Below are positions 47,016 to 54,912 of a DNA stretch of 64,000 nt, one piece after another; the first letter of the stretch is position 1; each line of letters begins with the position of its first letter. Position numbers and translations under genes: made by a program. Below the pieces are notes generated by a model, which ran no database searches, was not told where the DNA came from, and worked only from the letters and a program-made list of their open reading frames with translations. This DNA is from an uncultured beta proteobacterium (GTDB lineage: Bacteria; Pseudomonadota; Gammaproteobacteria; Burkholderiales; SG8-41): positions 1-64,000 of the forward strand of contig CAIVHG010000015.1 of the NCBI GenBank assembly GCA_903905655.1, given 5' to 3'.

Positions 47016-48527
47016 ATGTCCCTCGCTGTCCTCTACAGCCGTTCGCTTGCCGGCATGGATGCGCCGCTGGTGACGGTTGAAACCCATTTAGCCAATGGAC
47101 TGCCGGGCTTTACCATCGTCGGGTTGCCCGAAGCGGAGGTCAAGGAAGCGAAGGACAGGGTGCGTGCCGCCCTGCAAAATGCGCGCTTTGAATTTCCGGC
47201 GCGGCGCATCACCGTCAATCTTGCTCCTGCCGACCTGCCTAAAGAGAGCGGGCGTTTCGATCTGCCGATCGCGCTCGGCATTCTGGCGGCATCCGGACAG
47301 ATTCCCGCTGAGCACTTAGGTGAATATGAATTCGCTGGCGAGCTTGCGCTGAACGGCGCACTGCGGCCGGTGCGCGGTGCGCTGGCCATGATGTGCGGCG
47401 TGCGCCGCGCTGGCCGTACCTTCGTCCTGCCCCTGGAAAACGGACCCGAAGCCGCTTTGGTGGAAGGCGCGCGCGTGCATGCGGCGCATAGCCTGCTCGA
47501 TGTGTGTGCGCATTTCGCCGGCGGCGATCCGCTGATCCGGTGCACCGCTCCTGCGATCGATGCACGCGAAGCGTCAGCTGATCTGAGCGACATCAGGGGC
47601 CAGGCGCAGGCCAAGCGCGCGCTCGAGATTGCGGCTGCAGGCGGGCACAGCCTGCTGATGGTGGGGCCGCCCGGCAGCGGAAAGACCATGCTCGCCCAGC
47701 GCCTGCCGGGCATCCTGCCCGCGATGAGCGAACGGGAGGCGCTGGCGTCAGCGGCGGTCCAGTCGCTGGGCAGCGCAGGGTTCGAGGTGCGCAATTGGCG
47801 CCGGCGACCGTTCCGGGCGCCCCACCACACGGCTTCCGCCGTGGCGCTGGTGGGCGGAGGCAGCAACCCGCGGCCGGGAGAGATCTCGATGGCGATGCAT
47901 GGCGTGCTGTTCCTGGATGAACTGACCGAATACGATCGCAAGGTACTCGAAGTGCTGCGCGAGCCGCTCGAATCAGGACGCATTCACGTATCGCGCGCTG
48001 CGCGCCAGGCGGAATTTCCCGCAGAGTTTCAGCTCGTGGCGGCAATGAATCCCTGCCGCTGCGGCTTTCTCGGGCATTACAGCGGGCGCTGTCGTTGCAC
48101 GCCGGACCAGGTCCTGAGCTACCGCAGAAAAATTTCGGGCCCGCTCCTGGATCGCATTGACATTCAAATCGAGGTCCCCGCGGTTCCTGCCGATGAACTT
48201 GCGCGCTCGAACGCGGGCGTGGCGAGCGCCGTGGTCCGCGAACGCGTGGAGCGGGCGCGCGCTGCCATGACTACGCGTCAGGGCAGGGAGAACGCGCGGC
48301 TCGCGGTCGCCGAGATCGCGATGTATTGCGCGCCGGACGAGGATGGCGCGAGCTTGCTCAAACGGGCGATTGCCAGACTCGGGCTTTCGGCACGCGGCTA
48401 TCACCGCATCCTGAAGGTCGCGCGTACGATTGCTGATCTAGACGGAAATGGGGCGCGCGCTGTTTCCGCAGCGCATGTCGCCGAGGCGATTCAGTATCGC
48501 AGGCTCGAGTGTGCATCAGTCGCATAA
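47016..48527 (+). CDS. YifB/ComM-family magnesium-chelatase-like AAA+ ATPase
   Basis: A 503-residue protein of the ComM/YifB family. In naturally competent bacteria ComM is a branch-migration helicase for incoming DNA; elsewhere the role is less clear. Order: an N-terminal Lon-like fold domain (VETHLANGLPGFTIVGLPE), AAA+ core with Walker A LLMVGPPGSGKTMLAQRLP and Walker B LFLDELTEY, a zinc-type PCRCGFLGHYSGRCRC loop, and a C-terminal ChlI-like domain. It is monocistronic between ubiK and a convergent HDOD gene. Confidence 0.93.
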   Translation: MSLAVLYSRSLAGMDAPLVTVETHLANGLPGFTIVGLPEAEVKEAKDRVRAALQNARFEFPARRITVNLAPADLPKESGRFDLPIALGILAASGQIPAEHLGEYEFAGELALNGALRPVRGALAMMCGVRRAGRTFVLPLENGPEAALVEGARVHAAHSLLDVCAHFAGGDPLIRCTAPAIDAREASADLSDIRGQAQAKRALEIAAAGGHSLLMVGPPGSGKTMLAQRLPGILPAMSEREALASAAVQSLGSAGFEVRNWRRRPFRAPHHTASAVALVGGGSNPRPGEISMAMHGVLFLDELTEYDRKVLEVLREPLESGRIHVSRAARQAEFPAEFQLVAAMNPCRCGFLGHYSGRCRCTPDQVLSYRRKISGPLLDRIDIQIEVPAVPADELARSNAGVASAVVRERVERARAAMTTRQGRENARLAVAEIAMYCAPDEDGASLLKRAIARLGLSARGYHRILKVARTIADLDGNGARAVSAAHVAEAIQYRRLECASVA

Positions 48528-48547
48528 ACGATTAATCGAGCGAGCAC

Positions 48548-49471
48548 TTAGGCAGCGTGTACGCGTTCGAGCAACGCGTCGTATTGGAATTGCGAAATAT
48601 TCAACGTCGCGAGTGCGAGCGCTCCAGCGCAGTTCCATTCTATGCACGGAGCGCCGGTGGTGCTCTGCACGTATATTTGCTCTGCGACGAGCCCGATCGC
48701 GATCATCACGCGGCTGGACTGAGGCAGCGTGCCGTCGCCCGGTTTGAGTTTTGCGTGGTCATGGTGCCACAGGATCGCCAGGCAAAGGTCATCGTGTAAC
48801 AGCCAGCTGCGCGCGAGCGCGTAACCGATCCGGGCGTGATTCAGCGAGTATTGCTTGTCCTCGATCGCGGTCAGCGGGCGCCCGAGATCGGGCAAGGCGC
48901 TGCTGTAAACTTTTCCGTAATTGCGGAACTTGGAGGCCATGAGCGGGATGCCGCAATCGCGAAACAGCCCCAGCGTGTACGCTTCATCGCGGCCCACTCC
49001 GCCGACCTGCACTGCGAGCTGAGCAGAAATCGCCGCCACGTTCGAAGAGCTTTCCCAGAAATTTTCCATGATCGCGCTGGCACCGACCGTAAACACCTGA
49101 CGCAGCAGCAGACCTGTCACGAGGTTCGAAACCGTGCGCAAGCCGAGCATGGCAAGCGCCTGCGATACCGAGGCGGCTTTGGTGTGCAAACCATAGAATG
49201 CCGAGTTGACCGTCTTCAGCATGGCAGCAGCGAGGCCTACGTCGCGCGCGATCAGCGCGCCGATCTTCGCATAATCGGGTTCTTCATCGCGCATGCGGCG
49301 CAGCAGTTGCGTCAGCGTTGTGGGGCAGGGAGGAATTCCGATGTCTTTGACGATCTGTTCGGCTTGTTTGTCGAGCGTTGCAAGGTGTTCCATCGATCGG
49401 GTTCCCGGAGCTGCGGCCTGCAGTGCGTCACGGATTGCGGCGGACTCCAACCGTATCGGCAGCCGTGCCAT
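48548..49471 (-). CDS. HDOD-domain protein upstream of flhDC
   Basis: A 307-residue protein dominated by an HDOD domain (residues about 40-250): IGIPPCPTTLTQLLRRM, IARDVGLAAAMLKTVNSAFY, and SQALAMLGLRTVSNL. HDOD proteins act in signalling, often near chemotaxis or motility genes, without a defined reaction. AAAGGT precedes the ATG. It is divergent from flhD across a 254-base control region. Confidence 0.88.
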   Translation of the reverse strand: MARLPIRLESAAIRDALQAAAPGTRSMEHLATLDKQAEQIVKDIGIPPCPTTLTQLLRRMRDEEPDYAKIGALIARDVGLAAAMLKTVNSAFYGLHTKAASVSQALAMLGLRTVSNLVTGLLLRQVFTVGASAIMENFWESSSNVAAISAQLAVQVGGVGRDEAYTLGLFRDCGIPLMASKFRNYGKVYSSALPDLGRPLTAIEDKQYSLNHARIGYALARSWLLHDDLCLAILWHHDHAKLKPGDGTLPQSSRVMIAIGLVAEQIYVQSTTGAPCIEWNCAGALALATLNISQFQYDALLERVHAA

Positions 49472-49563
49472 CGACCTTTAAGGGCGTGCGATCATAGCTA
49501 CAGTCGGAATACTTGCTAGGACCTTTAGGAAGGACGCCCAAGATTCAGATAAGCAACACAAAT

Positions 49564-49680
49564 TATCGGTATACCGGTAACTATGTAGGATGTAAGACTA
49601 CATGAGAAAACGTGAAATCCTACACAGTATTCATGGGTACACGCCTCTTAATGCACAGCCTGTGGATATCCATAATGTGC
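49564..49680. promoter_or_regulatory. Clustered dyads in the flhDC control region
   Basis: Three dyads lie between the HDOD gene and flhD: TATCGGTATACCGGTA (49564-49579, one mismatch), GTAGGAT (49585-49591) with ATCCTAC (49617-49623), and TGGATATCCA (49663-49672) framed by GCACA/TGTGC. They are likely operators for regulators of the flagellar master gene; the proteins cannot be named from sequence. Confidence 0.45.
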
Positions 49681-49725
49681 CCGTAAGCTGATCGCGTGAC
49701 TATAAAACCATAACAGGGAGAAAAA

Positions 49726-50043
49726 ATGAAGAACGCACAGTTACTGGATGAGATTCGCGAAACCAACATGAGCTATCTGCTGCTCGCGCAGCACCTGATT
49801 GGCTCGGATCGCACGGCCGCCATGTTCCGGCTCGGCGTGCGGGCTGAGGTCGCCGATATCATCGAGCAACTCTCGCCAGCCCAGATCATGAAGATGGCGG
49901 CTTCCAACATGCTGCTGTGCCGGATGCGTTTCGATGACCAGCTGATCGTCGGCTTGCTCAGCGACCATAGCGCTGCCAAGCCCATGATGCAGTCGCATGC
50001 GGCGGTACTGATGGCGGGACAATCTCCAGCCGGTCTTTCCTGA
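49726..50043 (+). CDS. flhD: Flagellar transcriptional activator FlhD
   Basis: A 105-residue subunit of the FlhD4C2 master regulator that, with sigma70, turns on class II flagellar operons. ETNMSYLLLAQHLI and RLGVRAEVADIIEQLSPAQIMKMA match FlhD, and the disulfide-loop cysteine is in NMLLCRMRF. A strong AGGGAGAAAAA ribosome site precedes the ATG. It is followed by flhC after 26 bases. Confidence 0.97.
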   Translation: MKNAQLLDEIRETNMSYLLLAQHLIGSDRTAAMFRLGVRAEVADIIEQLSPAQIMKMAASNMLLCRMRFDDQLIVGLLSDHSAAKPMMQSHAAVLMAGQSPAGLS

Positions 50044-50069
50044 GTCCTGCTCATCATCCGGAGGTTGCC

Positions 50070-50669
50070 ATGCGCAACAAGAGCGTCATCACCGAAGCGC
50101 ACCAGATCACCCTCGCAATCGAACTGGTGCAGCTCGGTGCGCGTCTGCCGGTGCTGGAAGCTGAAACGAGCGTCAGCCGCGAGCGCCTGCTGAAACTCTA
50201 CAAGGAAGTGAAAGGCAAATCCCCGCCCAAGGGCATGCTGCCATTTTCGACCGACTGGTTCATGAACTGGCAGCCGAACATACACGCATCGCTGTTTCTC
50301 GATATCTACCGCTACCTCGAGGAAAATGCCGGGGCGAGCGCCATCGAAGCGATCGTCAAGGCCTATCGACTGTACATCGAGCACCTCGAGGTGAACGGCC
50401 TGGAATGCGTGCTGAGCTTTACCCGCGCCTGGAGTCTGGTGCGCTTCGTGAAGGCCAAGATGCTGACGACGGTTTCATGCACGCAATGCCGGGGCCATTT
50501 CATCGTGCACGCCCTGGATCTGCATCGCGGGTATGTCTGCGGCCTGTGCCATGTGCCGTCGCGTGCCGGCAAGACGCGCCAGGCAGCGCTGGCGGTGCAG
50601 TCGGCGCGCGAACTGCTGCCCAGGACGCCTGCCCCGGCGCGCGCGCCCGTCGTCGCCACGGTCGACTGA
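50070..50669 (+). CDS. flhC: Flagellar transcriptional activator FlhC
   Basis: A 199-residue DNA-binding partner of FlhD. ITLAIELVQLGARLPVLEAE and GMLPFSTDWFM match the family. The zinc site is CTQCRGHFIVH followed by YVCGLC. A Pro/Ala-rich tail is typical. Two hairpins follow the stop. Confidence 0.97.
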   Translation: MRNKSVITEAHQITLAIELVQLGARLPVLEAETSVSRERLLKLYKEVKGKSPPKGMLPFSTDWFMNWQPNIHASLFLDIYRYLEENAGASAIEAIVKAYRLYIEHLEVNGLECVLSFTRAWSLVRFVKAKMLTTVSCTQCRGHFIVHALDLHRGYVCGLCHVPSRAGKTRQAALAVQSARELLPRTPAPARAPVVATVD

Positions 50670-50690
50670 TCGCCGGCGCACCGACTACGA

Positions 50691-50740
50691 AACAAGGGGG
50701 CTTTCGCCTCCTGTTTGCCAAAATGCGGGCGGTCGCCCGC
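50691..50740 (+). terminator. Tandem hairpins after flhC
   Basis: AACAAGGGGGC pairs with GCCTCCTGTT (TTTC loop, 50691-50715), and GCGGGC pairs with GCCCGC (50725-50740). The T-run after the first is short, so this may be a partial terminator between flhDC and motAB. Confidence 0.5.
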
Positions 50741-50834
50741 TGCTAATCTGATCTTGCATTCCTGCCGGCAGTAATGTGCCGGCATGGGCTGAGTCCGCGC
50801 GGCACCTGCCGCGGCGCTACTCCGAGGGGGAGCT

Positions 50835-51689
50835 TTGCTGGTCATAGTCGGATATCTGGTAGTCGTCGCATCCGTGTTCGGCGGTTTCGCGCTGGCCGGG
50901 GGGCACATGGCGGCATTGCTGCAGCCGGTCGAGCTGCTGATGATCGGCGGCGCCGGCGCCGGCGCGCTCTTAGTCGGCAACACCGGCAAGGCATTGCACG
51001 CCATCGTCAGGACGCTGCCTTCGGTGCTCAAGGGCTCGAGCTATGCCAAAGCGGTATTCATGGAGCTGATGGCGCTGCTCTACGACATCCTGGTCAAGGT
51101 GCGCAAGGAAGGGCTGATGACGATCGAGGACGACGTCGAGAATCCGGCCCAGAGTCCGCTGTTCGCGCATTATCCCTTGGTGCTCGCCGATTCACACATG
51201 CTGGAGTTCGTCACCGATTACCTGCGTCTCATGGTCGGCGGAAACCTCAACGCTTTCGAAATTGAAAATCTGATGGACAACGAAATCGAAACCCACCATC
51301 AGGAGGGTCAGGTGCCGATCCAGAGCATCGCCAAGATTGGCGATGCCATGCCTGCGTTCGGCATCGTTGCGGCGGTAATGGGCGTGGTGCACACGATGTC
51401 ATCAGTGGGGCTGCCCCCGGCCGAGTTGGGAATTCTGATCGCACACGCGCTGGTCGGCACCTTCCTCGGCATCCTCATCTCCTATGGCTTCGTCTCGCCG
51501 CTCGCGGCACGGCTCGAACAAAGGCTGGGCGAGTCGGGCAAGATGTTCGAGTGCATCAAGGTCACGCTGCTCGCGAGCCTCAATGGTTACTCGCCGGCGT
51601 TGGCGGTGGAATTCGGCCGCAAGGTTCTCTACACAACCGAGCGCCCCACCTTCCAGGAGCTCGAGCAGCATGTCAAGAAGAAGGCATGA
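50835..51689 (+). CDS. motA: Flagellar motor stator protein MotA
   Basis: Inner-membrane stator subunit forming the proton channel with MotB. The 284-residue protein has four membrane segments and the conserved PIQSIAKIGDAMPAFGIVAAVMG block plus the ALVGTFLGILISYG region; the cytoplasmic loop carries charged residues that contact FliG. The start is a TTG preceded by GAGGGGGAGC, an uncommon start codon here. Two TGCCGGCA palindromes lie upstream. Confidence 0.97.
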   Translation: MLVIVGYLVVVASVFGGFALAGGHMAALLQPVELLMIGGAGAGALLVGNTGKALHAIVRTLPSVLKGSSYAKAVFMELMALLYDILVKVRKEGLMTIEDDVENPAQSPLFAHYPLVLADSHMLEFVTDYLRLMVGGNLNAFEIENLMDNEIETHHQEGQVPIQSIAKIGDAMPAFGIVAAVMGVVHTMSSVGLPPAELGILIAHALVGTFLGILISYGFVSPLAARLEQRLGESGKMFECIKVTLLASLNGYSPALAVEFGRKVLYTTERPTFQELEQHVKKKA

Positions 51690-51725
51690 GCGCGCTGCTC
51701 CAGGGCATAACAGCGAACTGCGGCC

Positions 51726-52652
51726 ATGACTGACGAAAGCCAGCGCCCGATCGTCATCAAGCGCAAGAAGGCCAGCGGCCACGGCCATCATGGAGGCGCC
51801 TGGAAAATCGCCTATGCGGATTTCGTAACCGCGATGATGGCGTTCTTCCTCCTGATGTGGCTGCTCGGTTCAACCACCAAGGGGCAACTGCAGGGCATCG
51901 CCGAGTATTTCCAGACCCCGCTCGCGGTTGCGTTCGGCAGTGGCGAGAGCTCGTCTGCAAGCTCCAACCCGATCAATGGCGGGGGTTCAGACCTGACACG
52001 CAGCGATCAACAGGTGAAGCGCGGCGCGCTTCCCGACCAAAGGCGGTTGGTTAGCGTCAAGGCTGCTCAAGATATGCTGATGCGGCAGGAGATGGAAAAG
52101 CTGAAGGCTCTCAAACAGCGCGTCGAGGACGTGATCGATGCCAACGCGCTGCTGCGCCAGTACCGCAATCAGCTGCTGATCGATATCACGAGCGAGGGGC
52201 TGCGCATTCAGATCGTGGACGAACAGAACCGCCCGATGTTCGATCTGGGGAGCGCGCAGCTGAAGCCGTATGCGCGCGAAATCCTGCTGGCTTTGAGCAA
52301 GCCGTTCAACGAAGTGGAAAACAAATTGAGCCTCACCGGACATACCGACGCCAAACCCTTTCCCGCGGGTGAGCACGGCTACAGCAACTGGGAGTTGTCG
52401 GTCGATCGCGCCAATGCATCGCGACGCGTGCTGGTCGCGGGCGGCATCGCTGACGGCAAGATTAAGCGCGTCGTGGGCATGGCCTCGGCGGTGCTGTTCG
52501 ACGGCAAGAATCCCTACAACCCGATTAACCGCCGCATTGCCATCATCGTGCTCAACAAACAGGCCGACGAGGCCCTCAATCGCGTGAGCGGTGCGCTTGC
52601 GGTTGGAGACGAGGGCGTCTCTAAGGAGGCACTCGATGCCGAGGCGCACTAG
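51726..52652 (+). CDS. motB: Flagellar motor stator protein MotB
   Basis: Stator partner that anchors the motor to peptidoglycan. The 308-residue protein has one membrane segment with the proton-binding Asp in AYADFVTAMMAFFLLMWLL, and a C-terminal OmpA-like domain with LSLTGHTDAKPF and NRRIAIIVLNK. It follows motA by 36 bases. Confidence 0.97.
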   Translation: MTDESQRPIVIKRKKASGHGHHGGAWKIAYADFVTAMMAFFLLMWLLGSTTKGQLQGIAEYFQTPLAVAFGSGESSSASSNPINGGGSDLTRSDQQVKRGALPDQRRLVSVKAAQDMLMRQEMEKLKALKQRVEDVIDANALLRQYRNQLLIDITSEGLRIQIVDEQNRPMFDLGSAQLKPYAREILLALSKPFNEVENKLSLTGHTDAKPFPAGEHGYSNWELSVDRANASRRVLVAGGIADGKIKRVVGMASAVLFDGKNPYNPINRRIAIIVLNKQADEALNRVSGALAVGDEGVSKEALDAEAH

Positions 52653-52718
52653 CGAGCGGCGCTTCAAATGGCGCGGGAGCCCGGCGTGCCTGATTCGCGT
52701 GCGGCGCAGGGGAGGGCC

Positions 52719-53615
52719 ATGGTATCGCGGTTGATTGAGGATTGGGTCGAGATGCTAAGCAGCGCTGAGCTGCCTGTGCTCGCGCGCACGATCGCGGAAC
52801 TCGACGTGTTGCGCGCCGATGTCGAGCGCGTCACCACGGCACACGTTGTGGACATCGTGATGCGCGATCCACTGATGACGGTAAAGGTATTGCAGTATCT
52901 GCAGCAGCACCGCAGCCGTCGCCGCAGTGCCGACATCACCACCATCGCGCACGCCCTGATGATGCTCGGCCTGGCGCCGTTCTTTGCTCATTTCGGCAAG
53001 CCGCTTGCGCTGGAGGCGCGTTTGGATGCGGCCCCCTACGCGCTGCACGGCGCGCTCAGGGTGATGAGCCGTGCGCGTCACGCCGCGCTCTACGCCCACG
53101 ACTGGGCCCAGTACCGGCGCGACATCGATCCCGAAGAGGTGATGGTCGCCGCGCTGCTGCACGACCTGTCGGAAATGCTGCTGTGGTGCTTTGCGCCCGA
53201 ACTCGCGCTGGAGATCGGCGACCGGCAGCGGCGCGACCGTGCGCTGCGCAGCGAAGCCGCTCAACTCGAGGTGATCGGCTTTAGGCTGATCGATCTACAG
53301 CTCGCGCTGGTGCAGGCATGGCAACTGCCGCAGCTGCTTGCTGTGCTGATGGACGAGCATCACACGCACAATGCGCGGGTGCTCAATGTTGCGCACGCGG
53401 CAGCGCTGGCCCGCCATTCCGCGCATGGCTGGGACAATCTTGCCCTGCCGCACGACTACGCGCAGATCGGGCGGCTGCTCGGCTTGTCGCAGGAACACGC
53501 CGAGCAGCGCGCACTCACGGTAGCGTTTGAGGCGTCCGGCGAACGGGACTGGTACGGGGTTGCGTTGCCGACTCCCCCCTATCCAGACGCGCTGCAGGGA
53601 CGCACCGCTGGCTGA
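52719..53615 (+). CDS. HDOD-domain protein between motB and flhB
   Basis: From the ATG at 52719 (GGGGAGGG just upstream) it has 298 residues; an earlier in-frame ATG at 52668 lacks a ribosome site. HDOD-type features: IAELDVLRADVERVTTAHVV, IVMRDPLMTVKVLQYLQ, the HD pair in VAALLHDLSEML, and a long helical C-terminal part (VIGFRLIDLQLALVQAWQLP). Role unknown; position inside the flagellar cluster suggests a motility signal. Confidence 0.83.
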   Translation: MVSRLIEDWVEMLSSAELPVLARTIAELDVLRADVERVTTAHVVDIVMRDPLMTVKVLQYLQQHRSRRRSADITTIAHALMMLGLAPFFAHFGKPLALEARLDAAPYALHGALRVMSRARHAALYAHDWAQYRRDIDPEEVMVAALLHDLSEMLLWCFAPELALEIGDRQRRDRALRSEAAQLEVIGFRLIDLQLALVQAWQLPQLLAVLMDEHHTHNARVLNVAHAAALARHSAHGWDNLALPHDYAQIGRLLGLSQEHAEQRALTVAFEASGERDWYGVALPTPPYPDALQGRTAG

Positions 53616-53620
53616 CCTAG

Positions 53621-53671
53621 CAACCTCTGATCAAGCCCCGCAATCCGTATCGGACCAAATCAGGGGTTCTC
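53621..53671. repeat. Small palindromic element related to the MITE-like ends
   Basis: CAACCTCTGATCAAGCCCCG at the left and, on the opposite strand, GAACCCCTGATTTGGTCCG at the right form an imperfect inverted repeat. The left arm matches the 39971 element's ends at most positions (AACCTCTGAT, then CCCGCA). It may be a deleted derivative of the same element. Confidence 0.45.
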
Positions 53672-53686
53672 TTACTCCATTGCATG

Positions 53687-53710
53687 AATAGCACGCGTAA
53701 TGAAGGCTTG
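53687..53710. promoter_or_regulatory. Possible FlhDC site upstream of flhB
   Basis: AATAGC (53687-53692), 13 bases, then GCTTG (53706-53710) resembles the AATAGC-N14-GCTAATT dyad found before flgB. It lies about 65 bases before flhB. The match is short. Confidence 0.25.
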
Positions 53711-53772
53711 TTTGGGCGATGCGCGCGCCCGCAAGGGCCGGATACTTTCAGCTGTACACGAAAGCATAGTCC

Positions 53773-54909
53773 ATGGCCGACGACAATCACGCTGAACGCA
53801 CTGAACCCGCATCGCCGAAGCGCCTCGAGCAGGCGCGCGAGGAGGGGCGCGTCGCGCGATCGCACGAGCTGTCCACGTTCGCGATGCTGATGGCCGGGGG
53901 CGGTGGACTGTGGCTGCTCGGCAGCAGCGTCATTGGCCGCCTGCGCCTGTTACTGCACGACGGCCTCACACTGGATGCGCGCGCCGCCTTCGATCCCGCG
54001 CAGATGCTGGTGCGCCTCAACGATCAATTCTGCGCGGCGCTGTGGGCGCTGGCGCCGCTCCTCATCCTCTGGTTCCTGGTCGCGCTTGCCGCGCCGCAGG
54101 CACTGAGCGGGTGGACATTTTCATTGAAGAGCCTGCGCGTGGATTTCCAGCGCGTGGATCCGCTCGCCGGCATCGGGCGCCTGATGTCGTGGCACGGCGC
54201 GGGCGAGCTCGTGAAGGCGCTCGCCAAGGTGGGATTGGTGGCGAGCTGCGCGGCGCTCGTGATGTGGCATTACCGCGACAGCCTGCAGAAGCTTGCGCTG
54301 TTGCCGCTCGAAACCGGCATCGCCGAGACGGCGCGCATCGTCGCCATGAGCTTCCTGACGATGGCGGGCACGCTCGCGATTGTGGTCGGCGCCGACCTGC
54401 CGTTTCAGCTGTGGCGGCATGCCGACTCTCTCAAGATGACGCGCGAGGAAGTGCGGCAGGAAATGAAGGAGAGCGAAGGCGATCCACAGATCAAGGCGGC
54501 AATCCGCAGCCAGCAGCGCGCGCTGGCGCGCGGCCGCATGATGGAAGAAGTTCCCAAGGCGAGCGTAATCGTCGTCAACCCGACGCACTATGCGGTCGCG
54601 CTGCGCTATGAAGGCACCGGCATGAGCGCACCGCGCGTGGTCGCCAAAGGCGCCAATCTGGTCGCGGCGGCAATACGCCGGCTTGGTGAGGAACATCGCG
54701 TGCCAGTGCTGGAAGCGCCGCCGCTGGCGCGCGCGCTCTACCGGCACGTGGACATCGGCGCTGAAATCCCCGCCCAGTTCTACACCGCGGTCGCAGAGGT
54801 ATTGGCCTACGTCTTCCAATTGCACCGCTACCGCGAACACGGCGGCGCCCAGCCGCCGCGGCTGGGTGCGCTCGATGTTCCGGACGATCTGCATCACGAA
54901 AGAGAGTAA
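53773..54909 (+). CDS. flhB: Flagellar export switch protein FlhB
   Basis: Inner-membrane protein of the flagellar type III export gate that switches substrate specificity after self-cleavage. The 378-residue protein starts DDNHAERTEPASPKRLEQAR, has four membrane segments, and carries the autocleavage motif NPTHYAVALRY near residue 271. It leads flhB-flhA-flhF-flhG-fliA with 3-base or negative gaps. Confidence 0.97.
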   Translation: MADDNHAERTEPASPKRLEQAREEGRVARSHELSTFAMLMAGGGGLWLLGSSVIGRLRLLLHDGLTLDARAAFDPAQMLVRLNDQFCAALWALAPLLILWFLVALAAPQALSGWTFSLKSLRVDFQRVDPLAGIGRLMSWHGAGELVKALAKVGLVASCAALVMWHYRDSLQKLALLPLETGIAETARIVAMSFLTMAGTLAIVVGADLPFQLWRHADSLKMTREEVRQEMKESEGDPQIKAAIRSQQRALARGRMMEEVPKASVIVVNPTHYAVALRYEGTGMSAPRVVAKGANLVAAAIRRLGEEHRVPVLEAPPLARALYRHVDIGAEIPAQFYTAVAEVLAYVFQLHRYREHGGAQPPRLGALDVPDDLHHERE

Positions 54910-54912
54910 GCG

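Noticed and set aside
50740..50775. Sigma28 promoter before motA
   Set aside because: TAATCTGA with a loosely spaced GCCGGCAG is too far from the sigma28 consensus to support.
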